A stretch of DNA of 64,000 nt from Capsicum annuum (taxonomy: Eukaryota; Streptophyta; Magnoliopsida; Solanales; Solanaceae), in the NCBI RefSeq assembly GCF_002878395.1, contig NC_061120.1, forward strand, positions 99,028,654-99,092,653, written 5' to 3'. The notes beneath the pieces were generated by a model. It ran no database searches. It was not told where the DNA came from and saw only the letters and a list, made by a program, of their open reading frames with translations. Each line of letters begins with the position of its first letter. The first letter of the stretch is position 1. Made by a program: the position numbers and the translations under genes. Shown here one piece after another: positions 34,962-48,072 of the stretch.

Positions 34962-35783
34962 ATACCTTAGATGACTGGGTAGCTCTTTTAATTATAGCAG
35001 CGGTGGCTCTTCAAAGGATGGCTTTGCCGATGGTGAAGGTCGATTCTTAAGGTCAAGGTCCAGCTTCTTGGGGGCATATGAATATGACCCTATTCCTGTC
35101 AAAGCACAGATAGTGTCTTCGTACTCTTCAACATCCTCACGCTCAAAGTTCAAAAGCACAGCAGCCAATGGCTCAACAGTAAGCTGCTTCTCTAAAGATA
35201 ATTCCTTCTCATCCTCATAATAAACATCAGCTATAGAGAACACATTCATATCTTTGGGCTGCTTCATTGATTTGCATACATCAAAATGTACCACTTTGTT
35301 ATTCATCCGAAATAAAAGCTCATTTGCTCATAAATCAATAAGTACACTTCCTGTTGTAAGGAATGGTCGACCCAAGATTATGGGAACCTTAAAATCTACC
35401 TCGCAATCTAAAATAACAAAGTCTGCAGGAAAAATGAAGGTAAAAACCTTCACTATACATCATACAAGATACCAACAGGTTATTTTACCGACCTATTCTT
35501 CCATTACAAGCCGCATGTTGGTTGGTGTAGGATCCCCTAACCCCAACTATCTATAAATGGCTAGTGGTATCAAATTAATCCTAGCCCCCAAATCACATAA
35601 CGCCTTAGCAAAATCTAAAGATCCAACCGTGCAAGGAATAGTGAAATCACCCTGATCTACCTTCTTCTGTACTAAAGACCTCATGGTAATTGCACTGCAA
35701 TGATGAAAATTATCTGCCAATTCATAGCTCTCTGCCCTTTTCTTTGTCAAAAGGTCCTTCATGAATTTGGCGTACCCTAGCAT
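34962..35783 (-). pseudogene. pol: AT1 protease and linker to RT
   Basis: An aspartic protease cleaves the polyprotein. The active-site stretch ALCDLGARINLIPLAIYR uses D-L-G, as is normal in Athila, with Arg where Ser is usual. A second conserved piece is [20 protein letters not shown], and FRMNNKVVHFDVCKSMKQP follows. The open linker 34992-35306 is rich in Glu and Asp. Stops occur at about 35545, 35500, 35325 and 34990. Confidence 0.85.
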
Positions 35784-37708
35784 TTACACCAGTGCCTCCA
35801 CCAAAGGTACATTAATAGTCAGTTGCTTCAGCATGGTCATGAATTTACTGAACCTGGTGTCATCAGCCTTCTTCTTCAGTCTCTGAGGAAAAGGTGGTGG
35901 TGGATTTGGAAGAGTTTTCTCCACCACTTCTTTTTTATTGTGCTTCCCATTATCAATCTTTTCAGACTGCTGGCATCTAGGTGTAGTATCATGAACGTTC
36001 TCACCCTGATCTTCAACTTCTACAGAATCATCACAATCTGCTTCAATAACATTCTCCCCTATACTATCAACCACGGGCTTCCCCTTGGACGGATTTTCCA
36101 ACACTTTACCACTCCTGGTTGTAATAGCCAAACATGATCCATCTTTTCTTGGATTTTGGACAGTGTCACTCGGTATTGTACCAGCTTTTCTTTGAGTGAA
36201 TGCCACTGATAGTTGACTCATTTGTTGTTCCAGCTATTTTATTGAAGTGGAATGCGAGTCAACCAATTGATTTATTGAGGACAAATCATTTTTTACCTCA
36301 GTTACTCCCGTGTTGGTTGCCTCCACTCCTTTTAACAGCTTAGCCATCATGTCCTCCATGGACATCTTCCTAGAGCTAGGTGCAGCAGCTTCACGACTTC
36401 CAGGAGGGACATATAAACTGCTCCTGTCATTCTTATTCTTCCAATTCCCTTGGTCTCGGTCCTTGTATTCGGATTTTTCATAATAGTTCCGACCTTGGTT
36501 TCCTTAGACATTGCCTCGGAAACCCCCCTGATTATTCAAGTAATTTGCTTCCTTCTCAGAATCAGAGTCATCTCTTCCCTGTGGTACAACAGCCTTGACC
36601 TTTTTGTCTTCCCTAATAATAAATGCTTGGTAAGAAGGTCCATCTGCATTTTTATGTGAGCCATATCCTGATCACGTTCTTCTTCTCTTCGCTTTTGTTC
36701 TACTGTCATGCCAGTATATACAGTAGAGCTTGCTACCTCAGAATCCCTGGTATGCCAAGCTCTACTCTGCTTTGTCATACGATCCAGCATATCACATGCC
36801 TCAATAAAAGTAAGGTCCATGAATGATCCACCCGCAGCATTATCAACCACTAGCTTAGTCACCGAGTTTAAAGCCCTATATAATATTTCCATCAAGTGGA
36901 CATTGGTCATCTGATGATTTGGGCACCGCATAAGCTTCTTCTTGAACCTCTCCCATGTCTCGTGAAGAGCTTCAGTTGGAAGCTGTCTGAAATTGCTCAT
37001 CTCATCTCTTAGTTGTGCTCTCATGGATGGCGGAAAGAATCTTTCTAGGAAATCTTCTTTTAGTTGCCTCCAATTGGTAATAGAGTCAGGAGTTAGCCCG
37101 TTTAACCATAGAGTTGCCTCTCCAGATAGAGACAATGGAAATAAACGCAGCTGGATCGCATTCTATCCAACCCCTGGATTGTCAAACGATTTGCATGTTG
37201 AGATAAAATTAATCAGATGCATATTCGGATCATCGCCTGCAAGTTCACCAAATAACCCTTTGAGTTGCAATAGCTGGATCATGGTGCTAGTGATATTGAA
37301 CTTGGCTCCGGGTGCCAAGGGCGGAGGAATAATAGCGCCTGTGGCACCAGCCCCATCCAAGTCGTCATCATCATCATCAAAAGCAACTTGCACAGCTCGG
37401 CGTTCAGGTCTCATGCTAGCTTGACGATCTTTATTGACATTCCTGTTCACTGGTGCAACCACATCATCTGCACGCCTTGGATTTAATAACTCATCATCAC
37501 CCACATCCTAATCTTCAAGATTTGGTACCCGACCAGGGTTATCAGCATTCTGTTGATTTACTTGTGCAGCTGCCAATGCAGCTAATCTAGCCTGCTCTTA
37601 TTGAGTAGCTATCCTTTCAAGGTCACGTTGTGCATCAATTCTGTGAATGAGATGTGGTTGAGGATTTATAGGTAATAATGGTTGACCAGAACTTCGTGTA
37701 TTTGGCAT
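35784..37708 (-). pseudogene. gag: AT1 gag
   Basis: Starts at ATG 37708 (MPNTRSSGQPLLP). The capsid core at 36536-37135 has SGEATLWLNGL, then WRQLKEDFLERFFPP and ETWERFKKKLMRCPNHQM, the retrotransposon gag signature. An acidic run ([11 protein letters not shown]) is at about 37360-37390. In-frame stops occur at about 37605, 37506 and 37163-37165. A frameshift at about 36600 moves the reading to the frame of 35784-36221 (MSQLSVAFTQRKAGT; ITTRSGKVLENPSKGK). I see no zinc knuckle. Confidence 0.9.
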
Positions 37709-37815
37709 GCACTCCACTAAACTTGAACAAAACAAAAACAACAAACAAAAGTAAAATTTGAGAATCTTTGACCAAAGGGTCTATTAACTATCACAGACTT
37801 AGTTGACAACCGTAT

Positions 37816-37833
37816 TCCCTGGCAACGGCGCCA
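37816..37833 (-). other. AT1 primer binding site (tRNA-Asp)
   Basis: The minus strand TGGCGCCGTTGCCAGGGA is complementary to the 3' end of plant tRNA-Asp except at one position, the primer usual for Athila. It lies 5 bp inside the 5' LTR. Confidence 0.88.
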
Positions 37834-37838
37834 AAATT

Positions 37839-39060
37839 TGATACGCCCAAATTACAACTCTTGTTGGAAAGTGTAAGCGGTCGTTGTCAAATATAGAACA
37901 AAACTGGGTTGGGTGTCGAATCCCACAGGGAATACTATGATCACTAAGTATTGCGATTATTATTAGACTGTTGGTCGAAGGTTCCAAGATAAGGGGGATT
38001 TGGTTTAAGTGCACAATAATATTAACAGTGTAACGATGAGATGATATGTGTAATTATATTTGATCACAGAGAATGACAAGTTAGGGTTATGTCCACCTTG
38101 TAGCTTCTACTTCTCAATTAACTATGGGTAATACGGATTTTATACATGCATGCACTTATAAAGAGGCGTATTCTAATTCTAAATCCAAGTGTTTTTCAAC
38201 CATCAAGGATTTATTCACCTTAGTTCTCTCGAATCCAAAGTGTATAACAAATTGTACGAACTCTCCAAGACGTTAATCCTTCTAGGGCATTAACGTGTGA
38301 AATAGAGGTTGGAAACCCTATTTTCTTGTCACACTCTCTTTTCCAAATAGTAACTTTTCTGTCGAACAAGTTATTGCTATAATGACGCATTCCCTATGTT
38401 TGCAACCACGAGAATTTAATCAAAATGAACAGAGTAATGATATAAGTGGATTTACACATCATAAATTCAAAAACCCATAGTAATAGAGAGTATACTACAA
38501 GGTTTCCATAACCCTAACAAAGAAACTTAGCTACTCATGAATAAAACAGAAATCAAAATAGAAGTATTCATCATACCAAAACTTCGAATGATCTTGGTGA
38601 TGAAGGTGACTAGCGAAATTAAGAGAGAAACACGTTTCTCTCTCTCTCTGTCCTCAAGCTAAGCCATTTTTCCCTTGTTTCTCAAAATAATACAGAATGT
38701 CAATCATGTGAATCATCCCTAAAAATTCAGCAATAATGCTTTTAATAACATCCTTCTCTAATAAATTGCTACTGCATCCTTAACTATTTAAAAATATTGA
38801 GTTTGCCCGGGAAAAAGTTCCCATACATCACATTCAGTCCAAAAGCTGCTTTCCTTTTTATGTGAAGTTTTCCTTGACTGTCCACAGGTCCCCAAAGTGC
38901 TGAAATCTTCCTCATTAGTACCTGAAAAGCATGCGAATAACATAGGTCAGCTCACTTAACTAAAAATAGACTAAAAGTGCAAGAATTATGTATTTTATCC
39001 TCAAAACTTAGCTAAAACATGGGTAAGTTATGGTTCTTGGACGTATAAATACGCCCAACA
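37839..39060 (-). repeat. AT1 5' LTR (1222 bp)
   Basis: It begins TGATACGCCC and ends GCCCAACA on the plus strand, and is close to identical to 26687-27856. It keeps the segment of about 50 bp (near 38137-38190) that is missing from the 3' LTR. Confidence 0.92.
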
Positions 39061-40299
39061 TTAGATTCCTATCTTAGCTTGGATCATAAGATCAACTTCT
39101 TCCTTGAATCTTTGGTAAACAATCATCAAAGAGGCTTAAAATCACCATCTTCTTGAAATATCAAGACTAAATATTAGTGCTTAAAACCCATGTTTCAAAC
39201 TCATGTAAATTCATAGCAAATCATCATGCTTAATATGCTTCTTGAAAATACTTCGATAATATCAAAATAATAAAATTAATAATCACAATATCATGCTTAA
39301 ACTCAATTGAAAAATCTGAAAAATTGCATTACATGCATAACTATGTTAAAATAGTCATGAAATTCAACATCCAATCACTTAAAATCTCAAAATATCCAAA
39401 CAATAAGAATTGGGTATAAACCCTAACTTCAATTTCATGGGAAATCACTTAAAATTCAGTAACTTGTAATTTAAAACAAGTTTTGGGCACAAGGATGAAA
39501 GATTTGTCCTTGTTGAAACCCCACATACCTTATTTGATTTGATTCAATGGAACAAGTTAACTTTTTAAGCTTTGAGAATGTTCTTAGAGGATTTTCTTGA
39601 AGGTTCTTGAATGGCGATGTTTTGATTCTTGAGTTTTCTTGAAGAGGTTCTTGAATATTGTTCTTGGGAGATAGTCTTGAGAGGAACCGTAATTTTGATG
39701 CTATGGATGAAGGTGAAGTTGTGTTCTTTGATTTGATTTAATTAGGTGTTAAAAAGGGTGGAATAGACCCAAAAATCATTTTTAAAATGGCTTAAAATTG
39801 CTAAACAGAGGTCCCCAATGGTTTGGGCGACGAACCGTCACCTTGGGGACGGACCATCCCTTCAATCCATTTCTTTTTGGCCAAAAAACAGGCTTTCTAC
39901 TTCAGTTTCGATGGTTTGGGCGATGGTCCGTCCGCCTTTCCGTCGCACTTTGGCAGTCCAGATAGCTAACTGTAAAATAGCCATAACATTTTACCCCGAT
40001 ACCAGATTTTGGCAAAATTGGTATCGTTGGAAAGGTAATTCAATTATATATCTATTTGTGGGTCATGAGCTCAAAAATTTGTAGTATAAAAAATATATTC
40101 TTATTTGAAGTTGAATATAGCAAAATCCTTCTCAAGAATTTAATCGGTAAGGGATGTTTTAGTTCGCTTAATAGATAGGACATATTTGAGGCCTTAATAC
40201 ACATAAAACTAGATCATAAAACTACCAAATCACTAAAATTTATTTTTTAGGAGCTTGAAGCATGGTTCTACTATCGGTTGGGATTGTTGGGGTATTACA
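39061..40299 (-). repeat. G4 3' LTR, right arm
   Basis: After TTA and the GATTC duplication, homology to the G4 5' LTR (44764-45970) resumes at CTATCTTAGCTTGGATC and runs to GGGGTATTACA at 40299. A cluster of GATGGTTTGGGCGA / GACGGACCATCCC motifs lies at 39815-39955 and at the matching place in the sister LTR (45485-45640). The ORF 39818-40084 sits on this cluster and is not a credible gene. Confidence 0.87.
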
Positions 40300-40312
40300 A
40301 TATCTCCCCTTT
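40300..40312 (-). other. G4 polypurine tract
   Basis: The plus strand ATATCTCCCCTTT is the complement of AAAGGGGAGATAT directly before the minus-strand LTR start TGTAATACCCC. Confidence 0.75.
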
Positions 40313-43300
40313 GGGAACATTCATCCTCAAATGAGGTTGGCTAGCTAAGGAAACTGAGGATGCACTGCTGAAATAAATTACTAAACTGATTCTACATCAT
40401 TCTAATCCTTTGCGTACTTTTGGGAATGCATGAACTTATAATAAAAATAGTTATATAGCTGAATCTTTGATTAGAAAAGAACTGAATTAAGAAAGAGTAT
40501 TACCTTCGACTGGATCTGAGTTCGGGAAGAAAAGATGAGAGGTTTATGACATTATAACTCGGGGTATTACAACACCTCATTCTTGGGATCATTTATCCCC
40601 GAATGATACTAATTTTGTTGAAATACTATAAAAGACTAAGATGATATACAGGATACTTATGAACTAAACCATGACTTTAATAGCTGAATTTGAAACTAAT
40701 GCATGATTCATGTATAGAACTGAATTTGGCAATCTACTCGGATGCGATTAAACTATCTCTTGAAATAGTCATAGTCACAAAATTTTAGGTAGTGAGACTG
40801 GACAAAATCGAAAGATGTAAACTGGATTTCTGGCTGCACGGACTGACTCATACTGAATGCTCTCCCCTAAATAGGGCATTTCTTCAACACCTTTCTAAGA
40901 AATTTCTAAATCTATTAGGGAGTAAGGGACTTTGGGCATGATCTGAACAAAACCTCAAAATAAGGAATTACAACATTGCTCCAAATATAGCATAGAACAT
41001 AGACCTGTGAATCATAAGTTGGGATAGAAGTACTAGGCCTCAAGCAATGCAACTTCTCACTTTAAAACTTAGCCACACATCTAAAATACTCTGTCAACTA
41101 AATTTTCCCCTTAAACACCATACTCATTGACTCAACTTATAATTCTTACATGTCCGTTGAAAAATCCATCTACCAAAGTCTAACTGAACCCAACTCTCTC
41201 GCTATGGTCAATCCTAACTCAAAATCACAAGGTATCATACATAGCACCATAACATAACACCAATTAGAATCATGAATTCACACACATCTGCACTTTTCAC
41301 AACTTCTTATCTCCAGAATAATCCTTATTACCACTCCAACAAGTATAATCTACCTAGTACTAGACATTCACTAATGCTCAATGCATCCTTCCGCATGTAT
41401 ACAAACATGACATTCAAGCCTATATTCATAACCCCATATGCACTTCTAAACAAATGCTCATAAAGCATCTTTTTGATATCCTACAAACTTCTATCAAGAA
41501 TAACTTCCATGCACTATTCTTAAGAAGACATACATAAAATTTTAATACTCACACATAGCATATAAAACTTTAACTAACCATGACGTGTATCAACGACTTG
41601 ACCTCAATACCTTGAAGTCTGACTTGGTTACTCTTTTTGTTGTCTCTCCCTTAGACTTAAGCCATCACTCTCAGTCTGTGAACCACTATATAAATATTAA
41701 TCTAAATCGCATCCACTTTATTCTAGAGTCTAGGATAAAATCAATACATATTAAACTAAACTTACCTTGAAGGACTATATGGTCACGTATAACACCCCAA
41801 TGCTAACACCTTCTTCTAAGATTAAACTCTTAGGTTTCTATAGCCCCATAAACCATCATATAACAACTTAAACACTCACCAACTTAGATTTTAACACTAA
41901 ACATGGATATCTCTAAACCTTTACTGAACTTTCCTTATACTCTACTAATATCACCTCTAACTTACCACATTACCAACCTGTAACCCATAAGTTAACTGAC
42001 AAGAATACCATCTACTACACGACCTCATTCATACTTATTAATTTAAGGGGTACTACTAACCACACAACACTTATAAGCTTCAAAAATAATGAAGCTCCAT
42101 ATCACCTTGGGCACTCCTCTACATCATTCCTGTAACATCATACTTCATTGCGAACAAATAAACTTAAGCTCTTACATACACTGTTCAAGCTTACTAGATC
42201 ACTTCCATAAAACTAACCACACTAACCAATAAATTATTACATCCACCTTGCTAATCATCTACTATTCAAACTTAGCGTCTGGTGCTAGGCATGATTAACC
42301 TCACATTCTAATCTCACTTGGAATCTATAAAATAAAACATCAAGAAACAATAGTCCACTAAAACTTCATAGCAATAATATTTTATCATAATCATATGGCC
42401 TATCTTATCATAATCCATTAATACATCCTCCTTATACACATCATTGCTATTTACCCTTCTATACATCTAAATTACTATCATAGCTCTATAAATTTCAGCT
42501 AAACTCCTTTTTGCAACCTCTAGTAAAGCTTAAATTAATTATACTAAACCACCAAATACGTTATGAATATCCTATACTTTTAATTACAATAAATACCATC
42601 AATAACTTCTTTCGTACTTCAAGCAAATAATAATTCACCTTAACTAATAAGTTCCTCTCTATCCTCCACCAAACTAACACACAAGAACATATAAGCATAA
42701 TGCAAAATCTATAGCATGCATAAATTTATCTCTATACTTTTTATCAATCATCATGCTCATTCTTCTTGCCACTACTTTTCTATTCCCATACTTTTAACTA
42801 TAATAAGGTTCTACTATTCATAAATCATAACATTGAATTTCATAATATCCCTCGAATGCATACAACACTTAACAGTCTAGGTTCATACTATCTCTTCTCA
42901 TAAGCATTATCTATATTAAAGAGGTCAATGGGAAATCTTAATACATATCTAATTCTGCATCAACTGAATAACTCATAAGAATGAGGATATAACTTTCAGC
43001 TTAAGGGACCAATGACATACTAAAAAGCTCCTCTCAAACCCTTTGGGTTCTTTCTGAAACTTCTTACTAGTAAATTTGTGAGCATTATCAGGGGAGGAAA
43101 TTGGAACTTGCTAATTGTGTTATCTCAAAAATAATGTATAGATGGCGATGTATAGATTAACATTATGGATTCTGAGGAGGAATCTGAAAGCACATCTGAC
43201 TTGGGCTTAGTGCACGACAAAACACTTCAATCTTTGGAACTCAAAAGCGCTGATGGGATACTCTCTAGCCTTCTTCTAATCCCATAACTATCTGTGGATA

Positions 43301-43542
43301 ATTAAGCTTGTCTATTTATGGTACCTTGAAAATAAGGTAGAGATGAACTCACTAGAGTAGGATGAGAAGCGATTTAAGTTTCTTAGAGAATCTTTTTATA
43401 GCACGATTTGAGATTTAAAAGAATAGAGGCATTTCCTAAATGCCTTGAAGCCTCTCAAAGAAAAATATAGACATCTCTGTACCATTCCGCAAGACTCTAC
43501 TAGACACGGCTTCACAGACACCCTAGGACACTTGAACCTTAT
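40313..43542 (-). other. G4 interior, no recognisable gene
   Basis: About 3.2 kb of AT-rich DNA with frequent stops on both strands; I find no gag, RT or integrase motifs. A second LTR-end plus polypurine-like motif (GGGGTATTACAACACCTC) begins at about 40563, some 275 bp from the true one. The last 130 bp before the primer site resemble the leaders of G2 and G5 (GACTCTACTAGACACGG, CCTAGGACACTT). Confidence 0.65.
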
Positions 43543-43555
43543 GCTCTGATACCAA
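43543..43555 (-). other. G4 primer binding site (initiator tRNA-Met)
   Basis: The plus strand GCTCTGATACCAA is an exact complement of the tRNA-iMet primer site and is 3 bp from the LTR start at 43559. Confidence 0.9.
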
Positions 43556-43558
43556 GTT

Positions 43559-45970
43559 TGTAATGCCTTAAAAATCTGTCCCAAGACGCCATACGCTGCT
43601 TAGGACCACAAGTGATACCAATATAACCCTTCTAATGGTATACTAATAAGAAACTAATTAAATATGAATGAGTGATGGAGTTTACTGTGCATAAAAATAG
43701 AGAAATACTAAAATCTATAAAACACAAAACTGATACCACTTTTATATTCTAATAAAGTCTGAAGAGAGGGACTGAAATTACAATACTGACTCTAACTGAT
43801 ATCTGTGAAACCTCTACTATGCTGACTATAAATAGTTAGGAAGCTACTCCATCTATCACTAATTACTACATATAAGTAAGAAAATAAACAACATAAATAA
43901 ATCCAACTGAAGTCCCCTAAGTAAGACTCATCACCTTGCTGGCTGGAATCTGCAACTGTCTGAGTCAAAATGTATCTACTAGATCTTGTACCTACATTAT
44001 GAGACAATGTAGAATATATACATATTTATGGATCAGTATTTTGAGGATGTACTGAGTATATGGGGGTGTATGCATTAAGTCAACTATATCATTACTCTTT
44101 ATAAAACCATGCATGCTGATATAAATGACTCACATAGCTTGAATAAATCTGAAATCTAAATCTCATAAATCATGAATAATTAAACATGTAACATAAATAT
44201 CATGAGTCATTATACTTATTTCTAAAATCTGTGTTCTCCTCTTATTCTCAAAGCTTGTAAGCAAAAGGAATCTTAAAATAATAACTTTCAAAACTTATGC
44301 TTTTATCTTGAGGGGAATAGCACTTTGGGAACTCAAAAACATGGGAAGTTTAGGACTATAAAGTTTTGGAGAGTTGGAGACTCTGGGAACTTAGGAAAAT
44401 AAGGCTTTGGAGACTTCGAGACTCTGGGAACTTGGGAGTTTCTTCTAACCACCATAAACTATTTGAGCTCACATAGAGTCCATCGTCTTGCCCACGTTGG
44501 GGAGAGTTTTTCTACCCTTGCCATCAGAATAGAATCTTAACTTTAGTGATCACTATCTTAACCCACTTGGGGTAAATCATAATCCTGCGGTGGCTTATAG
44601 TTCTGAGGCATAAGACCTTGGAATCAAACACAACTTGATCTAAATACTACTCCCATACTTAGGCTCAGAACTTTTAGGAAATCAACCTTAAAATAACACA
44701 AGGGCTTATAATGAAAATCAATTATTTTTTTGTTTGCTATAAATCATCAATTGTATGAATAGTGTGGATTCCTATCTTAGCTTGGATCAAAAGATCAACT
44801 TTTTTCTTGAATCTTTAGTAAACTATCATAAAAAAGGCTTAAAATCACAATCTTCATGATATATCAAGACTAAATCTTTGGGCTTAAAACCCATGTTTCA
44901 AACTCATGTAAATTCGTAGAAAATCATCATGCTCAATATACTTCTTAAAAATACTTTGACAATATCAAAATAATAATATCATTAATCACAATATCATGCT
45001 TAAACTAAATTGAAAAATTGCATTACATGCATAACTATATGAAAAAAGTCCTGAAATTCAACATCCAATCACTTGGAATCTCAAAATCTTCAAACAATAA
45101 GAATTGAGTATAAACCCTAACTTCAATTTCATGGAAAATCACATAAAATTTAGTAACTTGTAATTTAAAACAAGTTTTGGGCACAAGGATGAAAGATTTT
45201 TCCTTGCTCAACCCCACATACCTTATTTTGCTAGATTCAATAGAGCAAGTTGACTTTTAAAGCCTTGAGAATGTTCTTGGAGGCTTTTCTTAAAGGTTCT
45301 TAAATGGTGATGTTTTGATTCTTAAGGTTTCTTGAAGAAGTTCTTGAATATTGTTCTTGGGAGATAGTCTTGAGAGGAACCCTAATATTAATTCTATGGA
45401 TGATTTGGTTTAATTAGGTGTTAAAAAGGGTGGAAAAGACCCAAAATCCTTTTAAAATGGCTTAAAATTGCTAAACGGAGGTCCCCAACGGTTTGGACGA
45501 CGAACCATCGCCCTGGGGATGGACCATCCCTTCAACCCATCACTTTATGGTTAAAAAATAGGCTTACTACCTCAGTTGCGATGGTTTGGGTGACGGTTAA
45601 TCGCAGATGCGATGGTCTGTCGTCCTTCCCATCGAACTTTGGCAGTCTGGATAGCTCACTGTAAAACGGCCATAAATTTTTGTCAAAAATTGGTATTGTT
45701 GGAAAGATAATTCAATTATCTATCTGTTGGTGGGTCATGAGATCAAAAATTTATAGTATTAAAAAAGATATTCTCATTTGAAGTTCACAATACCAAAATA
45801 CTTCTCAAGAATTCAATCGGTAAGGGATGTTTTGATTCGTCTAATAGCTAGGACATATTTAAGGCCTTAATACACATCAAACGATCAAAAAACTACCAAA
45901 TCAATAAAATTTATTTCTCATGTGCTTGAAGCATGTTTCTACTACCGGTTAGAATTCTCAGGGTGTTATA
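43559..45970 (-). repeat. G4 5' LTR (2412 bp)
   Basis: TGTAATGCC to GGGTGTTATA (mutated TTACA end). It is uninterrupted across the place where AT1 entered the sister LTR (GTGTGGATTCCTATCTTAG at about 44761). It has the same GATGG/CGATGG motif cluster at 45485-45640. ORFs such as 43792-44007 and 45035-45217 are short and unlike known proteins. Confidence 0.87.
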
Positions 45971-46279
45971 CTAGGGGCTATAGATCTCGCTTTCCCCTAA
46001 CCTCTAGGTTAGCCATGATCGCAAACAGAATCCCTAATAGGGAACTCAGGGTCCTCATCTCTAATTATAGTAACTCATATCTTAGCCATTTATGAAAGAG
46101 TGAAACCAAATGAATCTTAGTAACCAACATATATTCTCAGAACAAAAATAAACTAAGAAAGTGAAGATCTCCTATGAAGGTCTTATAGGCTATCAAACAT
46201 AAGAAACATACATTATCATTCTCATCCATGGGAATCTACTAGACACTTTCTCTTTTTCCAAAAGTACCGGTAAACCTAG
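45971..46279 (-). pseudogene. gag: G3 gag N-terminal part and leader
   Basis: This lies between the G4 target duplication and the G3 primer site, so it should hold the start of gag. No open frame survives; the assignment is by position. The last 60 bp include CTACTAGACAC and AACCTAGGCTCTGATAC, similar to the leaders of G4 and G2. Confidence 0.5.
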
Positions 46280-46292
46280 GCTCTGATACTAA
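46280..46292 (-). other. G3 primer binding site (initiator tRNA-Met)
   Basis: The plus strand GGCTCTGATACTAA overlaps this site; it is the complement of the tRNA-iMet site with one C-to-T change, 2 bp before the LTR. Confidence 0.8.
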
Positions 46293-46294
46293 TT

Positions 46295-48072
46295 TTTCAT
46301 GACTTAATCTCTTGATTCAAGATAGAATATACTTTATCCAACAATAGGTACTCCAGATAGTAGCCTAGAACAATAAGTAATGGTCTAGTTGGTGGAAAAT
46401 AGCCTAAATGCCAAAATTACTCAAGTAATTAGATTGAAAGTCATTAAACATAATAAAAATATAATAAATAAAGATAAATAATGAAGGGAGTAAAAATATC
46501 TCACAATGTAGTAAGGTGGGTACAAGAGTCTTTATGTAAAATAATAAGAGTAATATTAGTAGAAAGTATATAATAGTCTTGAATAGAAAGTCAATCGAAC
46601 CTAGATGAAGGAGAAAAAATCATCTCCAGTTCTTAGAACTCACCCTATCCCCAAACTCCGACCAACAATAACACAACGCCAATAATGGTAGCTAGTACTC
46701 GAATCTACATTAGAAAAGAATGCAAAAGTGTAGAATGAGTATCAAAAAAATAGGCACTCAATAGAAACTATCAGCCCACCAGGCTAAATCATAATATAAA
46801 TAAAATAAGATATAAGGTAGTAAACTAATTTAGGGAAAAAATTCAAACCTCGAATAATGCTCCAACTATAGAAAGTAAACAACTGAGTAAATAATATCAA
46901 TCGAACGTGACTAACTATAGTATAACTGAAGTCCTATAAGCCTAAAGGATGAAAAAAATATAATCCCCAATAATCCTAGGGGATATGATAAAGGAGTAAT
47001 GAAAGTGCATATCACAACCATCCAAATCTCAAAACCATAACCGTGGATTCTCTCATACCATAAATATTACACTTGAATTAGTTCTATAACCATCATAAGC
47101 ATCCTCTTAATAATGGAATCAAACTAGAAATAGTATATGATATGTCGAACTTGCCTAAAAAATAATATCATGAATATCAAACTCAATCCAAATGTAATAT
47201 CATTATAGATGTCAGATTTGAACTATTCTTAATATCATAATTTGTCAAACTTGAATCGATCGTAATATTTTCCAAGTATTAGTCTAGAACAAGTCAGAAT
47301 ATGTAAAAGTCCTCCTCAGGCTCAAGAATATAAATAGGGTGATGTATGAAAACGGATAGAGTTTACAAAGAGCTAATAGTAATCTTGACCTAGAGTGTGC
47401 CGGAATGGCTGACCTCTAACCCCAAAAGTTTGTCCTAAGGAAATTTTTACCCAAAACTAGGTTAAGGTTCTAAAATAACCCTAAAAAATACTTTATAAGT
47501 TTTAGTATTCCCTAATATAATAATCCAACCTAAGTAATGGTTAGATAGGTCAAATCCACCAAACTACGACTATCTAGGAGATAAAATAATCTAAATTCAC
47601 AAAATATCCAACCAAGTTGTAATACCAACCCAAAACTAGCATCATATCATATTGATACAATACTTTAACTCAATCCAAGATAAGAGTAAGCCTAGTCTAC
47701 CTGGACAACAAAGAATGCTCAACAAAGTTTTCTAGATTATAGATTTCCCCTTCTCAGAACCCTCTACATGATACATACTATCAAAATAGAGATCTACATA
47801 TTAATAAGAAAATAATGATGCCCATATTGTATTTTTATGATCTAGGTACAAAATTGAGTCAATATCCGATGATGGGCCCACTTTTGAAATAGTACTTTCA
47901 AAACCATCAATACGTCTTTCAATGCTCAAGGATCATTTACCCATAAAAATGAGTAAATTACGAAATCAAATGATGCATTTTTCAACCTATTAATGAAATA
48001 GGATTTTATTAATAAATCAAATAACTAAACAAAGAATCATACATAAACTTACATGGGTTATGATGAAAAAAC
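46295..48072 (-). repeat. G3 5' LTR, left arm
   Basis: TTTCATGACTTAAT at the start matches TGTCACAACCCAAT of S2. It is colinear with S2 and with 14721-16040, including GAGTATC...TAGGCACTCA and CTAAATCATAATATAAATA. It stops at the AT2 insertion and continues at 62569. No gene is seen. Confidence 0.83.

Larger units (their letters stand above)
26687..39060 (-). mobile_element. AT1: full-length Athila-type Ty3/gypsy element
   Basis: Minus-strand order: 5' LTR (37839-39060), tRNA-Asp primer site, gag, protease, RT, RNase H, integrase, hairpin minisatellite, env-position ORF, polypurine tract and 3' LTR (26687-27856). The flanking repeat GATTC is at 26682-26686 and 39064-39068, with an extra TTA between the right LTR end and the repeat. 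The LTRs differ by few substitutions and one indel of about 50 bp, so this is one of the youngest insertions here. Stops and two frameshifts make it non-autonomous. Confidence 0.93.
25473..45970 (-). mobile_element. G4: chromovirus-type LTR element without recognisable genes
   Basis: The 3' LTR is 25473-26686 plus 39069-40299 (split by AT1), the interior is 40300-43558, and the 5' LTR is 43559-45970. Flanks TTAGG (25468-25472) and CTAGG (45971-45975) are a target duplication with one change. Primer site and polypurine tract are chromovirus-like, but I see no gag or pol homology in the 3.2-kb interior. It sits in the gag region of G3. Confidence 0.82.

Noticed and set aside
41272..41770. Two short plus-strand ORFs in the G4 interior
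   Set aside because: They are 61-63 codons with biased AT-rich composition and no motif; chance frames are expected in 3 kb.
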